This document shows, in pieces, positions 25,923 through 34,043 of a stretch of 64,000 nt of DNA (the first letter of the stretch is position 1; each line of letters begins with the position of its first letter). Where the stretch lies: the NCBI RefSeq assembly GCF_014200455.1, contig NZ_JACHBW010000009.1:1-64000 (forward strand), given 5' to 3'. Source of the stretch: Paraburkholderia bannensis (GTDB taxonomy: Bacteria > Pseudomonadota > Gammaproteobacteria > Burkholderiales > Burkholderiaceae). The position numbers were made by a program, and so were the translations under genes. The notes beneath the pieces are model-generated. The model worked only from the letters and a program-made list of their open reading frames with translations, was not told the origin of the DNA and did not search any database.

Positions 25923-26759
25923 TTACTTGACGGCGACCGCCGCTTCCTGAACGGGCGCTTGTGCCGCTGGTGTGGCTGGTGTCGTCTGCGCCGCGGTTTT
26001 GGCTTCCGGGGTCGAACCCGCTGCCGCCTTGACGGCCTTGTCCTTCGATTGTGCGATCACTTCGTCGATCGACGCCACGCTGGTTGCGTGTGCAATGGCC
26101 TTGCTCGAAGCTGCATTTGCCTGCGCGTTCGATGCCGACGGCGCGGGCACGGCGGCCGGAATATGTTTGGCGAGTGCGTCGGCGATACGCTTCTGGCGTG
26201 CGTCGGCGGCCACGCCGCTCGGCATCTTGCGCAGGCGCAAGGCTTCGGCGCTGGCCTGCGCATCGTCGTGTTGAGCGTCGGTGTGCTTGACTGCAGGCTC
26301 GATGCCCTTCATTTCCAGCACGGCGTCACGCGCGGTCGGCGCAAGGTGTTGATCGGCGACGCCGTCCTTCACGCGTTGCACGGCGGCTTGCTGGCCGTGC
26401 CGGAAATCGCCTTCGAGTTCGGCGATACGGCGGTTGTACCAGTCCGTCACGCAAGCCTTGTCCTTGCAGTTGTGCTGGCGCCATTGCCACTGGCTCACGC
26501 GATCGGCTTCGAGCGCGGTGGAGTCGGGCGTTGCGTCGACGGCTGTTTTATAGAGCGCGGCGAGCTTGTCGTCGAGCGCCGAAAGCGTCGGATCGGTGCA
26601 GACGATACGCTCCGACGCCGAAGCGTTGTGCGGGCAATGGAAGCTCGCCGCCTGCGCTGCCGTCGTTGCAGCAAGCGTGGCGAAGAGCGCGAGCGCGGCG
26701 GTGCTCAGACCGCGATGCAGGAAAGATTTGGCGCGGCGGTTGGTCTGTTCTCGGTTCAT
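25923..26759 (-). CDS. Secreted LprI-like (DUF1311) protein
   Basis: The product is 278 residues from the ATG at 26759; the frame extends upstream without a signal. After a signal peptide (LSTAALALFATLAATTAAQA, mature from ASFHC) comes a domain of about 90 residues. It has the spaced cysteines and motifs of the lysozyme-inhibitor LprI N-terminal family: F-x-C, ASERIVCTDPTLSALDDKLA, QWQWRQHNCKDKACVTDWYNRR and IAEL. Four cysteines suggest two disulfides. The last 110 residues are low complexity, rich in alanine and lysine. By family it may inhibit lysozyme in the periplasm, but most DUF1311 proteins are uncharacterised. It lies 118 bases upstream of the OmpR-like gene on the same strand. Confidence 0.75.
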   Translation of the reverse strand: MNREQTNRRAKSFLHRGLSTAALALFATLAATTAAQAASFHCPHNASASERIVCTDPTLSALDDKLAALYKTAVDATPDSTALEADRVSQWQWRQHNCKDKACVTDWYNRRIAELEGDFRHGQQAAVQRVKDGVADQHLAPTARDAVLEMKGIEPAVKHTDAQHDDAQASAEALRLRKMPSGVAADARQKRIADALAKHIPAAVPAPSASNAQANAASSKAIAHATSVASIDEVIAQSKDKAVKAAAGSTPEAKTAAQTTPATPAAQAPVQEAAVAVK

Positions 26760-27144
26760 GGCGGACACGATGATGTTGAAATGGCAGGGGACGACTGGCG
26801 GCTCGTCCGGCGTCGCCACGGCGCACTGCGCCGCACGGAAACGATAGACGCAGCGACCTCGACACAAAACCTCGCTCAACGGGGCGATTGCTGAATCGCT
26901 TACGAATCATTTCAAATGGGGTGTGAGCGGTAAGTCATTGCGGGCGCAACTGACACCGGGCAGCCGCTTCAGCGGGCGTGCCACGGAAATACGCTTACCC
27001 GCCGGGAGATTTGCGAAGAACTGGAAAGCCACGTTCAACATTGGCCGATGTCTGCGCCTTCGCCCGGCGCACTCTGCCGCGATGATGCATGTCGAGCCCT
27101 GCCGCCCGCCGCGCAGCCCATCGACGTGTTCAGCCTCCGCCGCC
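26760..27144. other. Divergent upstream region (385 bases)
   Basis: It lies between the LprI-like gene (minus) and the lipoprotein gene (plus). Open frames cross it, but none has a ribosome binding site or family similarity. It should hold both promoters; no clear operator was seen. Confidence 0.4.
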
Positions 27145-27717
27145 ATGCACAACGTTATCCGCACCTCACTTTGCGCAGCGGCGCTTGCCGCGCCGCTCGC
27201 TCTCAACGGCTGCGCGTGGACGCTGATCACGGCCGCCGACGCCACCGGTTCGGTGATCCAGGCCGGTTATGCGGTCGCATCGAATTACTCGTCGCCGAAA
27301 TTCGTGACGGGACGGCCCGTGAATCTCACCAACGTCTGCATCGAAATCAATCCGATGGTGACGGCGGCCGATTTCGTGCCCTCGCTGCAATACGCGCTCG
27401 CGCAGCGCGGCGTGCGCTCGGACCTCTATAGCCCCGGCACGGAGCCCGCCAATTGCGAAGGCAGGCTTGTTTATAACGCCTCGATCGAATTTGGCCATCC
27501 GACCTTCAGCGACGATAGCAAGGCCTATCTGTCGACCATCAATATGACGATCTTTCTGCACAACCGTATCGCTGTTTCGGCGCGCTACGAAGTGCACGGA
27601 CTGAGCACCGACCGCTATTCCAGCGCGACCGTGAAGCTTCAGGGCCTGATCGACAGCATGGTGGTGGATCAGACGCGCCTCGCGAATACCTTCGAGTCGG
27701 CTTCGAGCGGCCAGTAA
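27145..27717 (+). CDS. Outer-membrane-type lipoprotein of unknown function
   Basis: With the ATG at 27145 the protein has 190 residues and begins with a lipoprotein signal ending LALNGC (Cys22), so it is lipidated. The acid after the cysteine is missing (C-A-W), which favours sorting to the outer membrane. The mature part of about 165 residues has two further cysteines (NVCIEIN and ANCEG), a VTAADFVPSLQYALAQRGVR helix and a C-terminal beta-rich domain. The pattern recalls Burkholderiales Sbal_3080-type lipoproteins, an uncertain match. It lies 83 bases before the orphan OmpR-like gene on the same strand and may be co-transcribed with it. Confidence 0.65.
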   Translation: MHNVIRTSLCAAALAAPLALNGCAWTLITAADATGSVIQAGYAVASNYSSPKFVTGRPVNLTNVCIEINPMVTAADFVPSLQYALAQRGVRSDLYSPGTEPANCEGRLVYNASIEFGHPTFSDDSKAYLSTINMTIFLHNRIAVSARYEVHGLSTDRYSSATVKLQGLIDSMVVDQTRLANTFESASSGQ

Positions 27718-27800
27718 TCTTTCTCGCCGCGTATTTCGGGAAAGGAATGGGAAGGTAAGGGGTCTATGCCGCGAGCGGCGAAGTCCCTTACGATCTGCGC

Positions 27801-28577
27801 ATGACCAATAACGTATTCCTCGTCGACGACGATCCCGTCGTGCGCGACGTCACTGCCGAGTATCTCCAGATGCGCGGCTTCACCGTCACTGCGCTGCCGT
27901 CGGCGCGCGCCCTGCAAAACAAGCTGCGGTCCGAGCGGCCGCAGGTGGTTGTGCTCGACATCATGATGCCGGAAGTGGATGGCATCAGCGCTTTGCGCGA
28001 ATTGCGCGCGAGTGGTGACGACCTGCCCGTGATCATGCTGACCGCGCGTAACGAGGTGATCGATCGCGTACTGGGTCTGGAATTCGGCGCGGACGATTAC
28101 GTGGGCAAGCCCTTCGATCCGGGCGAACTGGCCGCGCGTATCCGCACGGTCATGCGCCGCCGCAGCGTGGCGAGCGCGACGGGCGCGCCCGAAAGCCGCG
28201 CCTCGTTCAGCTTCGGGCCGTTCGAACTGGATTTCCGCTCGCGCGAACTCTATCGCGACGAAGAGCGTATTGCGCTGCGGTCGAGCGAATTCGCGTTCCT
28301 GAAGCTGTTCGTCAATCACGCGATGACAATTCTTTCGCGCGAACAGATTATCGAAATCGTCTACGGCGAAGCGGGGCGTTATCGCAACCGCAGCCTCGAT
28401 GTGGCGATCTGGCGTCTGCGCCGTCTGATCGAAACCGATCCGTCCGAGCCGCGTTATCTGCAAACCGTCTGGGGGCACGGCTATGTGTTCGTGCCGGATG
28501 GCGAAGTGGGCGTGGCGGAACGCTACAGCGAATATAAGGGCGAATACAAGAACGACGTGAAAATAGAAGACGATTAA
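27801..28577 (+). CDS. Orphan OmpR-family response regulator
   Basis: The 258-residue regulator has a receiver (DDD 9-11, D53 in VLDIMMPE, TARNE switch, GKPFDPGEL lysine) and a winged-helix output domain (FSFGPFELDFRSRELYRDEE to RYLQTVWGHGYVFVP). The C-terminal tail (YSEYKGEYKNDVKIEDD) is unusually charged and repetitive. No kinase gene adjoins it; the EnvZ-like kinase encoded 2.7 kb away belongs with the very similar regulator at 25052. Cross-phosphorylation by that kinase is possible. It is followed by a strong bidirectional terminator and then the convergent flgH. Confidence 0.88.
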   Translation: MTNNVFLVDDDPVVRDVTAEYLQMRGFTVTALPSARALQNKLRSERPQVVVLDIMMPEVDGISALRELRASGDDLPVIMLTARNEVIDRVLGLEFGADDYVGKPFDPGELAARIRTVMRRRSVASATGAPESRASFSFGPFELDFRSRELYRDEERIALRSSEFAFLKLFVNHAMTILSREQIIEIVYGEAGRYRNRSLDVAIWRLRRLIETDPSEPRYLQTVWGHGYVFVPDGEVGVAERYSEYKGEYKNDVKIEDD

Positions 28578-28599
28578 GAAACAATAACAATTCAGTAAT

Positions 28600-28638
28600 A
28601 AAGGGCGGATCGCTATTGAAAGCGATCCGCCCTTTCTG
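28600..28638. terminator. Strong bidirectional intrinsic terminator
   Basis: AAAGGGCGGATCGCT (28600-28614), loop ATTGAA, AGCGATCCGCCCTTT (28621-28635): a perfect 15-base stem. T-rich sequence follows on the plus strand and, because the stem starts with A residues, on the minus strand too. It separates the convergent regulator and flgH genes. Confidence 0.88.
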
Positions 28639-28665
28639 TATTTCTCGACCCGTCGGGAATCAAGC

Positions 28666-29421
28666 TCAGAACGTCAGCACGCTCAGGAACATGCGTTGCA
28701 GCCAGCCCACAGTGGTGGCGTCGTTGAGCATGCCGTGGCCGACTTCCTCGATGCGCGCATTGGCGATCTTGCCGGAATCCACGAAATTATCAGCTTCGAC
28801 ATCGTTGGGATTGACGATGCCCGACAGGCGCAGGCGCTGATGTTCTCCGCTCATGGCAATGATTTTCTCGCCGGATACCACGAGATTGCCCGTCGGCGTC
28901 TTGCTGATGATGGTCACGGCGAGCGTGCCGTTCATGCCGCTCGACAGCGTGTGGCTGCCGCTGCCGTTGAACGTCGTCGAGGCCGAGCCGATATTGAACA
29001 GACGCGCGAGACGCGCGGCCGTACCGGTCGATTGATCGGCGGCGGTGGCGGTGATGTCGCTCGAACGCTTGGCGGCGGCGGTGGCGTTGTCGTTGCCGGT
29101 ATAGGATTCGGACAAACGGATCGTCAGCACTTCGCCGATATGCTGGGCGCGCGGCGTTTCGTAGAGCGCGACCGAGGTGCCGGCCTGATAAATCGAACCG
29201 CTCGTGTTGACGTTGAGCGGTGCTTCCGCAAGCGGCGGCGTCATCGGCGTTTCGACAATCGAATCCTGAGTGACGCAGCCCGCGAGCGAGAATGCAAACG
29301 TTGCGCCTGCAAGCAGGCAGAGCGAGAAGTCCGGCGAATATATCCGCGCCTTGCGAATGGTAACGGAAGATAAGGAATCCGATTTAACAGGAAGGTGTTG
29401 AGCGCGAGAAGATTTCATCAT
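28666..29421 (-). CDS. flgH: Flagellar L-ring protein FlgH (orphan copy)
   Basis: A 251-residue outer-membrane lipoprotein. A long N-region precedes FSLAGC, the lipobox cysteine near residue 49. The L-ring domain follows: SIYQAGTSVALYETPRAQHI and GEVLTIRLSESYTGN, then MNGTLAVTIISKTPTGNLVV, SGEKIIAMSGEHQRLRLSGI and VNPNDVEADNFVDSGKIANA; these blocks are diagnostic of FlgH. The protein ends GWLQRMFLSVLTF as normal. FlgH forms the outer-membrane bushing of the flagellar rod and is normally within a flgBCDEFGHIJKL operon. Here it has no flagellar neighbours except the orphan flhC 6 kb away. It may serve a second flagellum or be a stray paralogue. Confidence 0.87.
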   Translation of the reverse strand: MMKSSRAQHLPVKSDSLSSVTIRKARIYSPDFSLCLLAGATFAFSLAGCVTQDSIVETPMTPPLAEAPLNVNTSGSIYQAGTSVALYETPRAQHIGEVLTIRLSESYTGNDNATAAAKRSSDITATAADQSTGTAARLARLFNIGSASTTFNGSGSHTLSSGMNGTLAVTIISKTPTGNLVVSGEKIIAMSGEHQRLRLSGIVNPNDVEADNFVDSGKIANARIEEVGHGMLNDATTVGWLQRMFLSVLTF

Positions 29422-29490
29422 TTTCGTCGGGATACGCGTGAGGGCGGGCTCGGTTTGTCGGCCTGTGCAGCCCGCAGGCTGCGGGTCCGG

Positions 29491-30303
29491 TCAGCCTTCG
29501 TCGAACTGGCTGACCTTCAACGCGCGCTCGAAGCCCTTGGGGCGCGGGCTGGGTGTTTTCAGCTGGTAGGTGAGCGTGGCGCGGCCGCCATCGGGCAGCA
29601 TGCAGATCGTGATCGTGCTGGCGGCGTTGTCCCATACCAGCAGCGGCACGTCGGCGTTGCCGCGCATGCGCGGCTTGCCATAGCGCGACGCGAGCAGATC
29701 GCGCAGATCGAACGCGGTCACGCTGTCCACCACGAAAGACATTTCATAGAGCCGCAACGGCTCGCCGGGCGCCTCGTGTGCGAAACGCAGCACATGATCC
29801 ACGGCGGGCGCGCCGGCTACGACCGCAAGCGACGGCGTCCAGCCGTTCGAGGTGCGATGCGCCCAGCGGCAGGCGATGGTGGGACTGGCGTAGCTCTTGA
29901 GCATCATGCCGATGTCGCCGCCGGCCACGTCGGTTTCGCACAGCAGGGTGCTTTCGTGTGGCGTCGCGCGGATCATGTTGGCCTCGCGCAGTGCGCTCAG
30001 CGTGATGCCTAGCGCGATGCCGCGAAACGAGAACGGCGCGTCGTCCTGCACGGCGGCATGACCGCGCGCAGGCGTCGCATGGCGTTGCGCCGGCGCAGGT
30101 GATGCCGCATGCGATGACGGCGGATTCGGCGACTTTTGCTGGGCTTGCTCAAGCTCGGCCTTATGCACGTTTTGCGTCGTTGCCGGGGCAGTAACGGACG
30201 CAGCGGTGCCCACTGCCTCGGCACGCGCCGGCATGGCGGCCACGCCGGTGCAGAGTGCACCGATAGCGCTCACCGTGCAGACAATCCACGACGCCCGTTT
30301 CAT
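29491..30303 (-). CDS. Hypothetical secreted protein
   Basis: The 270-residue protein has a clean signal peptide (MKRASWIVCTVSAIGALCTG to AMPARAEA). A linker of about 65 residues is rich in Ala, Pro and His. The folded domain from about residue 90 opens FSFRGIALGITLSALREANM, a motif reminiscent of small periplasmic proteins in which a surface glycine-hydrophobic helix precedes a two-cysteine core; cysteines lie in LLCETD and TIACRW. No enzyme motif is recognised. It ends 69 bases before flgH on the same strand. It may form one transcript with flgH and the two small genes upstream. Confidence 0.6.
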   Translation of the reverse strand: MKRASWIVCTVSAIGALCTGVAAMPARAEAVGTAASVTAPATTQNVHKAELEQAQQKSPNPPSSHAASPAPAQRHATPARGHAAVQDDAPFSFRGIALGITLSALREANMIRATPHESTLLCETDVAGGDIGMMLKSYASPTIACRWAHRTSNGWTPSLAVVAGAPAVDHVLRFAHEAPGEPLRLYEMSFVVDSVTAFDLRDLLASRYGKPRMRGNADVPLLVWDNAASTITICMLPDGGRATLTYQLKTPSPRPKGFERALKVSQFDEG

Positions 30304-30316
30304 GATGCAGCTCCGC

Positions 30317-30523
30317 TTAGTCGACTGCCGCCGCGCAGGCGTCGAACGGGATCGCCGCCGGATGACCGACGAGGGGCACGATCTTCAGCGTCGCCGAAGC
30401 GACACGGCAGGGGAAAGCCACGACCGCGCAGCCGTCAAGCGGCAGCGCAAGGCCGGCGAGTAAAAGGGCCGACGCGGTACGCGTGAAACCATTGGAAAGT
30501 TGCATGGCGGTCAGCCTGGACAT
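30317..30523 (-). CDS. Small DUF6726-like lipoprotein
   Basis: The product is 68 residues from the ATG at 30523; in-frame ATGs at 30562 and 30505 are alternatives, and the one at 30562 overlaps the upstream stop as ATGA. The signal (ASALLLAGLALPLDGC) ends in a lipobox cysteine. The mature peptide is only about 37 residues: CAVVAFPCRVASATLKIVPL followed by VGHPAAIPFDACAAAVD. The spacing CA-x5-CR...VKxVP.VGH-x-A-x-P-x-DAC matches the DUF6726 family. Its cysteines could form a disulfide. Function unknown. It ends 13 bases before the start of the 270-residue protein, which suggests co-transcription. Confidence 0.7.
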   Translation of the reverse strand: MSRLTAMQLSNGFTRTASALLLAGLALPLDGCAVVAFPCRVASATLKIVPLVGHPAAIPFDACAAAVD

Positions 30524-30558
30524 TACCTGGGAGTACGACACGACAATCGACTCAGCGG

Positions 30559-30741
30559 TCATGCGGTGGTGTTGATGGTGTGGCCGAGCGGACCGACCGG
30601 GGTCGGTTGCACGGTTTCCGGCCTGGCCGACGATTCGCCGCCTGGTTGCTGCAGGCCGCTGGGCTTGCCGCTGCGATTGTTTGCGAGCGGTTCAAGCGAC
30701 GCGGGGCGGGTAAGGTTGCTGGAACCGATGGAACTGGTCAT
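30559..30741 (-). CDS. Small hypothetical protein with strong ribosome binding site
   Basis: This 60-residue protein starts at the ATG at 30741, where AAGGAGG lies six bases upstream, one of the best ribosome binding sites in the window. A much longer open frame runs upstream but lacks such a site. The sequence MTSSIGSSNLTRPASLEPLA is polar with no signal peptide and continues Asn-, Pro- and Gly-rich to a TINTTA end. Its TGA overlaps an ATG of the DUF6726-like gene, giving translational coupling if that start is used. The function is unknown, and the composition suggests a disordered peptide. Confidence 0.5.
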   Translation of the reverse strand: MTSSIGSSNLTRPASLEPLANNRSGKPSGLQQPGGESSARPETVQPTPVGPLGHTINTTA

Positions 30742-30985
30742 GTGGGGCCTCCTTGGCACATTGAAACGAAGAGGAGGGCGCGCGCCGCCGCGGCGGCCGC
30801 CCCCGTGGTGCACCGCCCGAAACCGGGTTTCGAGGCGGCGAGTGAATCTTCGCGTCAAGCGGCGCGCCGTGAAGCAACAATCAAAGGGGCGCTTTACCGG
30901 AAGCCTTACGAGTCCTTTCTCGGGTATACAAATGCCGCCGCGCAAGCGCGCTGCGGCTGAGAAAAATGTTGCGCAACCTTGCCGT

Positions 30986-31009
30986 CGGTAAGGGCTGAAA
31001 CCCTTACCG
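30986..31009. terminator. Perfect hairpin 1
   Basis: CGGTAAGGG, loop CTGAAA, CCCTTACCG: a perfect 9-base stem without a T-run. Together with the next hairpin ten bases on, it could insulate the divergent units or act in the leader RNA. Confidence 0.5.
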
Positions 31010-31018
31010 GGCGGGCCT

Positions 31019-31051
31019 GAGGGAAGCATGCGTTTTCCGCATGCTTCCCTC
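31019..31051. terminator. Perfect hairpin 2
   Basis: GAGGGAAGCATGCG (31019-31032), loop TTTTC, CGCATGCTTCCCTC (31038-31051): a perfect 14-base stem, followed on the plus strand by GACAATTAATCG. It is 81 bases upstream of the aldehyde dehydrogenase start and may lie in its leader. Confidence 0.55.
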
Positions 31052-31131
31052 GACAATTAATCGTTTGTGAGCCATTCCGTCGCAGCGGGATACTGCGCCC
31101 ACCTCAGATGGCGACGATCAGGCATCACATC

Positions 31132-32553
31132 ATGCGAGCAGATTACAACTTCATTAACGGGACATTCCTCGAAACGGACGCGCAGCGCATCGCCGTCTAT
31201 AACCCGGCCACGGGCGGCCTGATTGGTCATGTGAGCGCCGCAAGCGCCGCCGACGCGGTCCGCGCGGTCGAGGCCGCGGCCGCGGCGCAGCGCGGTTGGC
31301 GCCGTCTCCCGGCTGCCGAACGTGGCGCAATCCTCACACGATTCGCCGACGCCATCGACGCCCGCTCTTCCGTGATCGGCGCCGTGCTGGCTGCCGAATC
31401 CGGCAAGAGCGTGGCCGACGCCACCGCCGAAGCGCATTACGCCGCCGAAGTCCTGCGCTACCACGCGCAGTGGGCGCGCCGCATCGAAGGCGAGGTGATC
31501 CCCAGTGACAGCGCCAACGAAAATCTCGTGTTGATGCGCGAGCCTATCGGCGTGGCGGCCTGCCTGATTCCGTTCAACTTCCCGATCTACACCTTGCTGC
31601 GCAAGATCGCGCCCGCGCTCATCACGGGCAACGCGGTGGTGGTGCGCCCGAGCAACAACACGCCTTGCTCCGCCTTCGAAGTGGCGCGCGCCGCACAGGA
31701 CGCGCAAGTGCCGGCTGGGCTCATCAACGTGCTGGCGATGGATCACGACACGGCCGCCGTGCTGTGCACGCAGCGCGACGTCGGCATGATCACGCTCACG
31801 GGCAGCGTGACGGCGGGCCGCAAGGTGCTCGATTACTGCAAGGAAAACATCGCCAGGCCGTCGCTCGAACTGGGCGGCAAGACGCCGGCCATCATCGAAG
31901 CCGATGCCGATCTCGAAGCCGCTGCCGCCGCCATCGTGCGCTCCAAGACCACGCATTGCGGCCAGTTGTGCACGGCGATCGAGCGCGTGTATGTGCAGGC
32001 GTCGGTGCATGCGCGCTTTGTCGAGCTGCTGCGCGAAAAGATGAAGGCCGTCACGTTCGGCGACCGCGCGGTGGATGCTTCGCATATGGGCCCGCTCATC
32101 AGCGAGCAGGCGCGTGCATCGATTCACGCCATGGTCGAACGCGCCGTGGCCGATGGCGCAAAGATCGAGACCGGCGGCTATCTGCCGGAAGGCCCGGGCC
32201 ACTTCTATCCGCCCACGCTCCTGAGCGGCTGCCGCCAGGACATGGAGATCGTGCAGGAAGAGATCTTCGGGCCGGTGCTGCCGGTGCTGTCTTACGAGAC
32301 GCTCGACGACGCGCTGCGTATGGCCAACGATCATCAGTTCGGCTTGTCGTCGGTGCTGTACACGGAGCGCTATCGCTCGACCATGCGCGTCGCCAACGAG
32401 ATCGAGGCGGGCGAGCTGTACGTCAACCGCACGCCTGCGGACCCGTACCAGGGCTATCACGCCGGCTGGAAGCGTTCGGGCCTGGGCGGCGACGACGGCA
32501 AGCACGGCATGCTCGAATTCACGCAGACGCGTCTCGTGGTCATGCCGTTCTAA
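31132..32553 (+). CDS. NAD(P)-dependent aldehyde dehydrogenase (AldA-like)
   Basis: The product has 473 residues from the ATG at 31132; an in-frame ATG at 31108 adds eight residues and neither has a strong site. The fold is clear: PFNFPIYTLLRKIAPALITG (coenzyme and catalytic Asn region), TLTGSVTAGR, SLELGGKTPAII with general base E246, and HCGQLCTAIERV with nucleophile C280. It oxidises an aldehyde to the acid in the cytoplasm. Lactaldehyde and glycolaldehyde dehydrogenases are the nearest type by pattern. It begins a plus-strand series with an MFS transporter, an enolase-superfamily enzyme and a GMC oxidoreductase, so it may oxidise the aldehyde produced by the latter. Confidence 0.88.
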   Translation: MRADYNFINGTFLETDAQRIAVYNPATGGLIGHVSAASAADAVRAVEAAAAAQRGWRRLPAAERGAILTRFADAIDARSSVIGAVLAAESGKSVADATAEAHYAAEVLRYHAQWARRIEGEVIPSDSANENLVLMREPIGVAACLIPFNFPIYTLLRKIAPALITGNAVVVRPSNNTPCSAFEVARAAQDAQVPAGLINVLAMDHDTAAVLCTQRDVGMITLTGSVTAGRKVLDYCKENIARPSLELGGKTPAIIEADADLEAAAAAIVRSKTTHCGQLCTAIERVYVQASVHARFVELLREKMKAVTFGDRAVDASHMGPLISEQARASIHAMVERAVADGAKIETGGYLPEGPGHFYPPTLLSGCRQDMEIVQEEIFGPVLPVLSYETLDDALRMANDHQFGLSSVLYTERYRSTMRVANEIEAGELYVNRTPADPYQGYHAGWKRSGLGGDDGKHGMLEFTQTRLVVMPF

Positions 32554-32571
32554 AGATGTTGTAGAAAATTG

Positions 32572-32595
32572 ATTCGTTCGGATCGCTGAACGAAT
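32572..32595 (+). terminator. Hairpin after the aldehyde dehydrogenase
   Basis: ATTCGTTC, loop GGATCGCT, GAACGAAT forms a perfect 8-base stem 19 bases after the stop codon. No T-run follows, so termination may be partial. Confidence 0.45.
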
Positions 32596-32701
32596 GGGTA
32601 AGGGGCGTCGGCTGCAACGGATGCCCGCTTGAACAAACGCCGACCGCTGCATGGCCGCCCTTGAGCGAGCCTGCAAGCGAGTCTGCGGTATGGAGACAAT
32701 C

Positions 32702-34030
32702 TTGCAGAAGTCCATCGCGAAACCCGGCGCGCCTGCGTCGCCGACCGCCTCGTCCATTCCCACCACGTCCGGCAATATGCAGCGCTATGGCCAGCTCATG
32801 CTGCTGGTGCTGGCCGCGGGCGCCATTTATCCGATTCTTTATCTGCGCCAGGTCTATCAGACCACGATGCTCGATGTGTTCCATATCGACAATGCGCAAC
32901 TGGGCTACCTCTATTCGGTGCTCGGCATCATTTTCTTTCTGTCCTACTTGCCGAGCGGCTGGCTCGCCGACCGCGTCGCGCCGCGTCTGTTGATCTGCTT
33001 CTCGCTGATCGGCACGGGCGCGCTGGGGCTCTGGTATGCGACCGCTCCCGCCTTCCCCATGCTGATGGTGATCTTCTGCTGCTGGGGCCTGACGACGGGG
33101 CTGACGTTCTGGGCATCGGTGCTCAAGCGCGTGCGCATGATTGCGGGCGCGAACGAACAGGGCCGCTTCTTTGGTTTGCTCGATGGCGGACGCGGTCTGG
33201 TCGAAGCCTTGCTGGCGACCGTCGCGCTCGCGCTGTTCGCGGCGGCCACCGGCTCGGGCCGCGGCGAAGCGGCGGGTCTGCGTCATGTGATCTTTCTGTA
33301 TTCGTTCACGTGTATCGGCATTGGCGCGCTGATGAGCTTCTTCAAGGACGCCGCGCCCGCACAGGACGATGCGCAAGGCGCCGCCGATGTCGAGCAATCG
33401 AACGCGCGCGGTGCGCTCTGGCGCGATCTCTCCACGCTCGCGAAGATTCCGCAGCTGTGGCTCGTGGCGGCGGTGGTGTTCTGCGGCTATCAGATCTTCT
33501 GGGCGACTTACAGCTTCTCCGCCTATCTGCAACAAGGCGAGATGCATATGACGGTCGTGGCGGCCGGCATGGTCACCACGCTCAAGCTGTGGATGCGCCC
33601 GCTCGGCGGCATCGGCGGCGGCTATCTGGGCGACCGTCTTTCGAATCTGCGTGTGCTGATCTGGGCGATGTTCCTCGCGGTAGCGGGGCTGATCGGCCTG
33701 ATCGTGCTGCCTTCGCTGCGCAATATGGCGCTGCTCGGCGCGGTCGTGCTGTTTATCGGCCTGATGACTTACGCGATTCGCGGCCTCTACTGGACGCTGC
33801 TCGATTACTGCGCGATTCCCATGCGCATTACCGGTCTCGCAATTGGCCTTGTTTCGCTGATTGGTTACTCGTCGGATATTTTCCTGCCGCTCCTGAACGG
33901 TTACATCACGGAGCACTACGCGGGCATGACGGGCTATCAGTTCTATTTCGCCTACGTGGCCGCTATCGGCACGCTCGGCGGCATCGCCGCGCTCGCGCTC
34001 AAGCGCATGTCCCATTCACAACCTGCCTGA
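32702..34030 (+). CDS. MFS transporter
   Basis: A 442-residue permease with about twelve transmembrane helices. I place the start at the TTG at 32702 because GGAGA lies five bases upstream; ATGs at 32651 and 32690 have no site. The first-loop motif is SGWLADRVAPR and the second-half equivalent GGYLGDRLSNLR. The central loop (about residues 205-230) is acidic and alanine-rich. Helices begin at about residue 30 (QLMLLVLAAGAIYPILYLR). The family moves small metabolites with protons. The gene is 14 bases upstream of an enolase-superfamily enzyme, so it probably imports that enzyme's substrate, such as a sugar acid or related hydroxy acid. Confidence 0.85.
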   Translation: MQKSIAKPGAPASPTASSIPTTSGNMQRYGQLMLLVLAAGAIYPILYLRQVYQTTMLDVFHIDNAQLGYLYSVLGIIFFLSYLPSGWLADRVAPRLLICFSLIGTGALGLWYATAPAFPMLMVIFCCWGLTTGLTFWASVLKRVRMIAGANEQGRFFGLLDGGRGLVEALLATVALALFAAATGSGRGEAAGLRHVIFLYSFTCIGIGALMSFFKDAAPAQDDAQGAADVEQSNARGALWRDLSTLAKIPQLWLVAAVVFCGYQIFWATYSFSAYLQQGEMHMTVVAAGMVTTLKLWMRPLGGIGGGYLGDRLSNLRVLIWAMFLAVAGLIGLIVLPSLRNMALLGAVVLFIGLMTYAIRGLYWTLLDYCAIPMRITGLAIGLVSLIGYSSDIFLPLLNGYITEHYAGMTGYQFYFAYVAAIGTLGGIAALALKRMSHSQPA

Positions 34031-34043
34031 ATACGCTCGAACC

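Larger units (their letters stand above)
30742..31131. other. Divergent upstream region with two hairpins
   Basis: This 390-base region separates the minus-strand small-protein cluster from the aldehyde dehydrogenase. It contains two adjacent perfect hairpins (30986-31009 and 31019-31051) and an alanine/arginine-coding-like GC-rich stretch but no supportable gene. Confidence 0.5.

Noticed and set aside
31057..32775. 572-codon open frame antisense to the aldehyde dehydrogenase
   Set aside because: No family motif, no ribosome binding site and histidine/arginine-rich composition typical of the complement of a GC-rich gene; the plus-strand enzyme is unmistakable.
32540..34015. 491-codon open frame antisense to the MFS transporter
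   Set aside because: Composition rich in R, E, Q and H with no hydrophobic or motif structure; shadow of the transporter.
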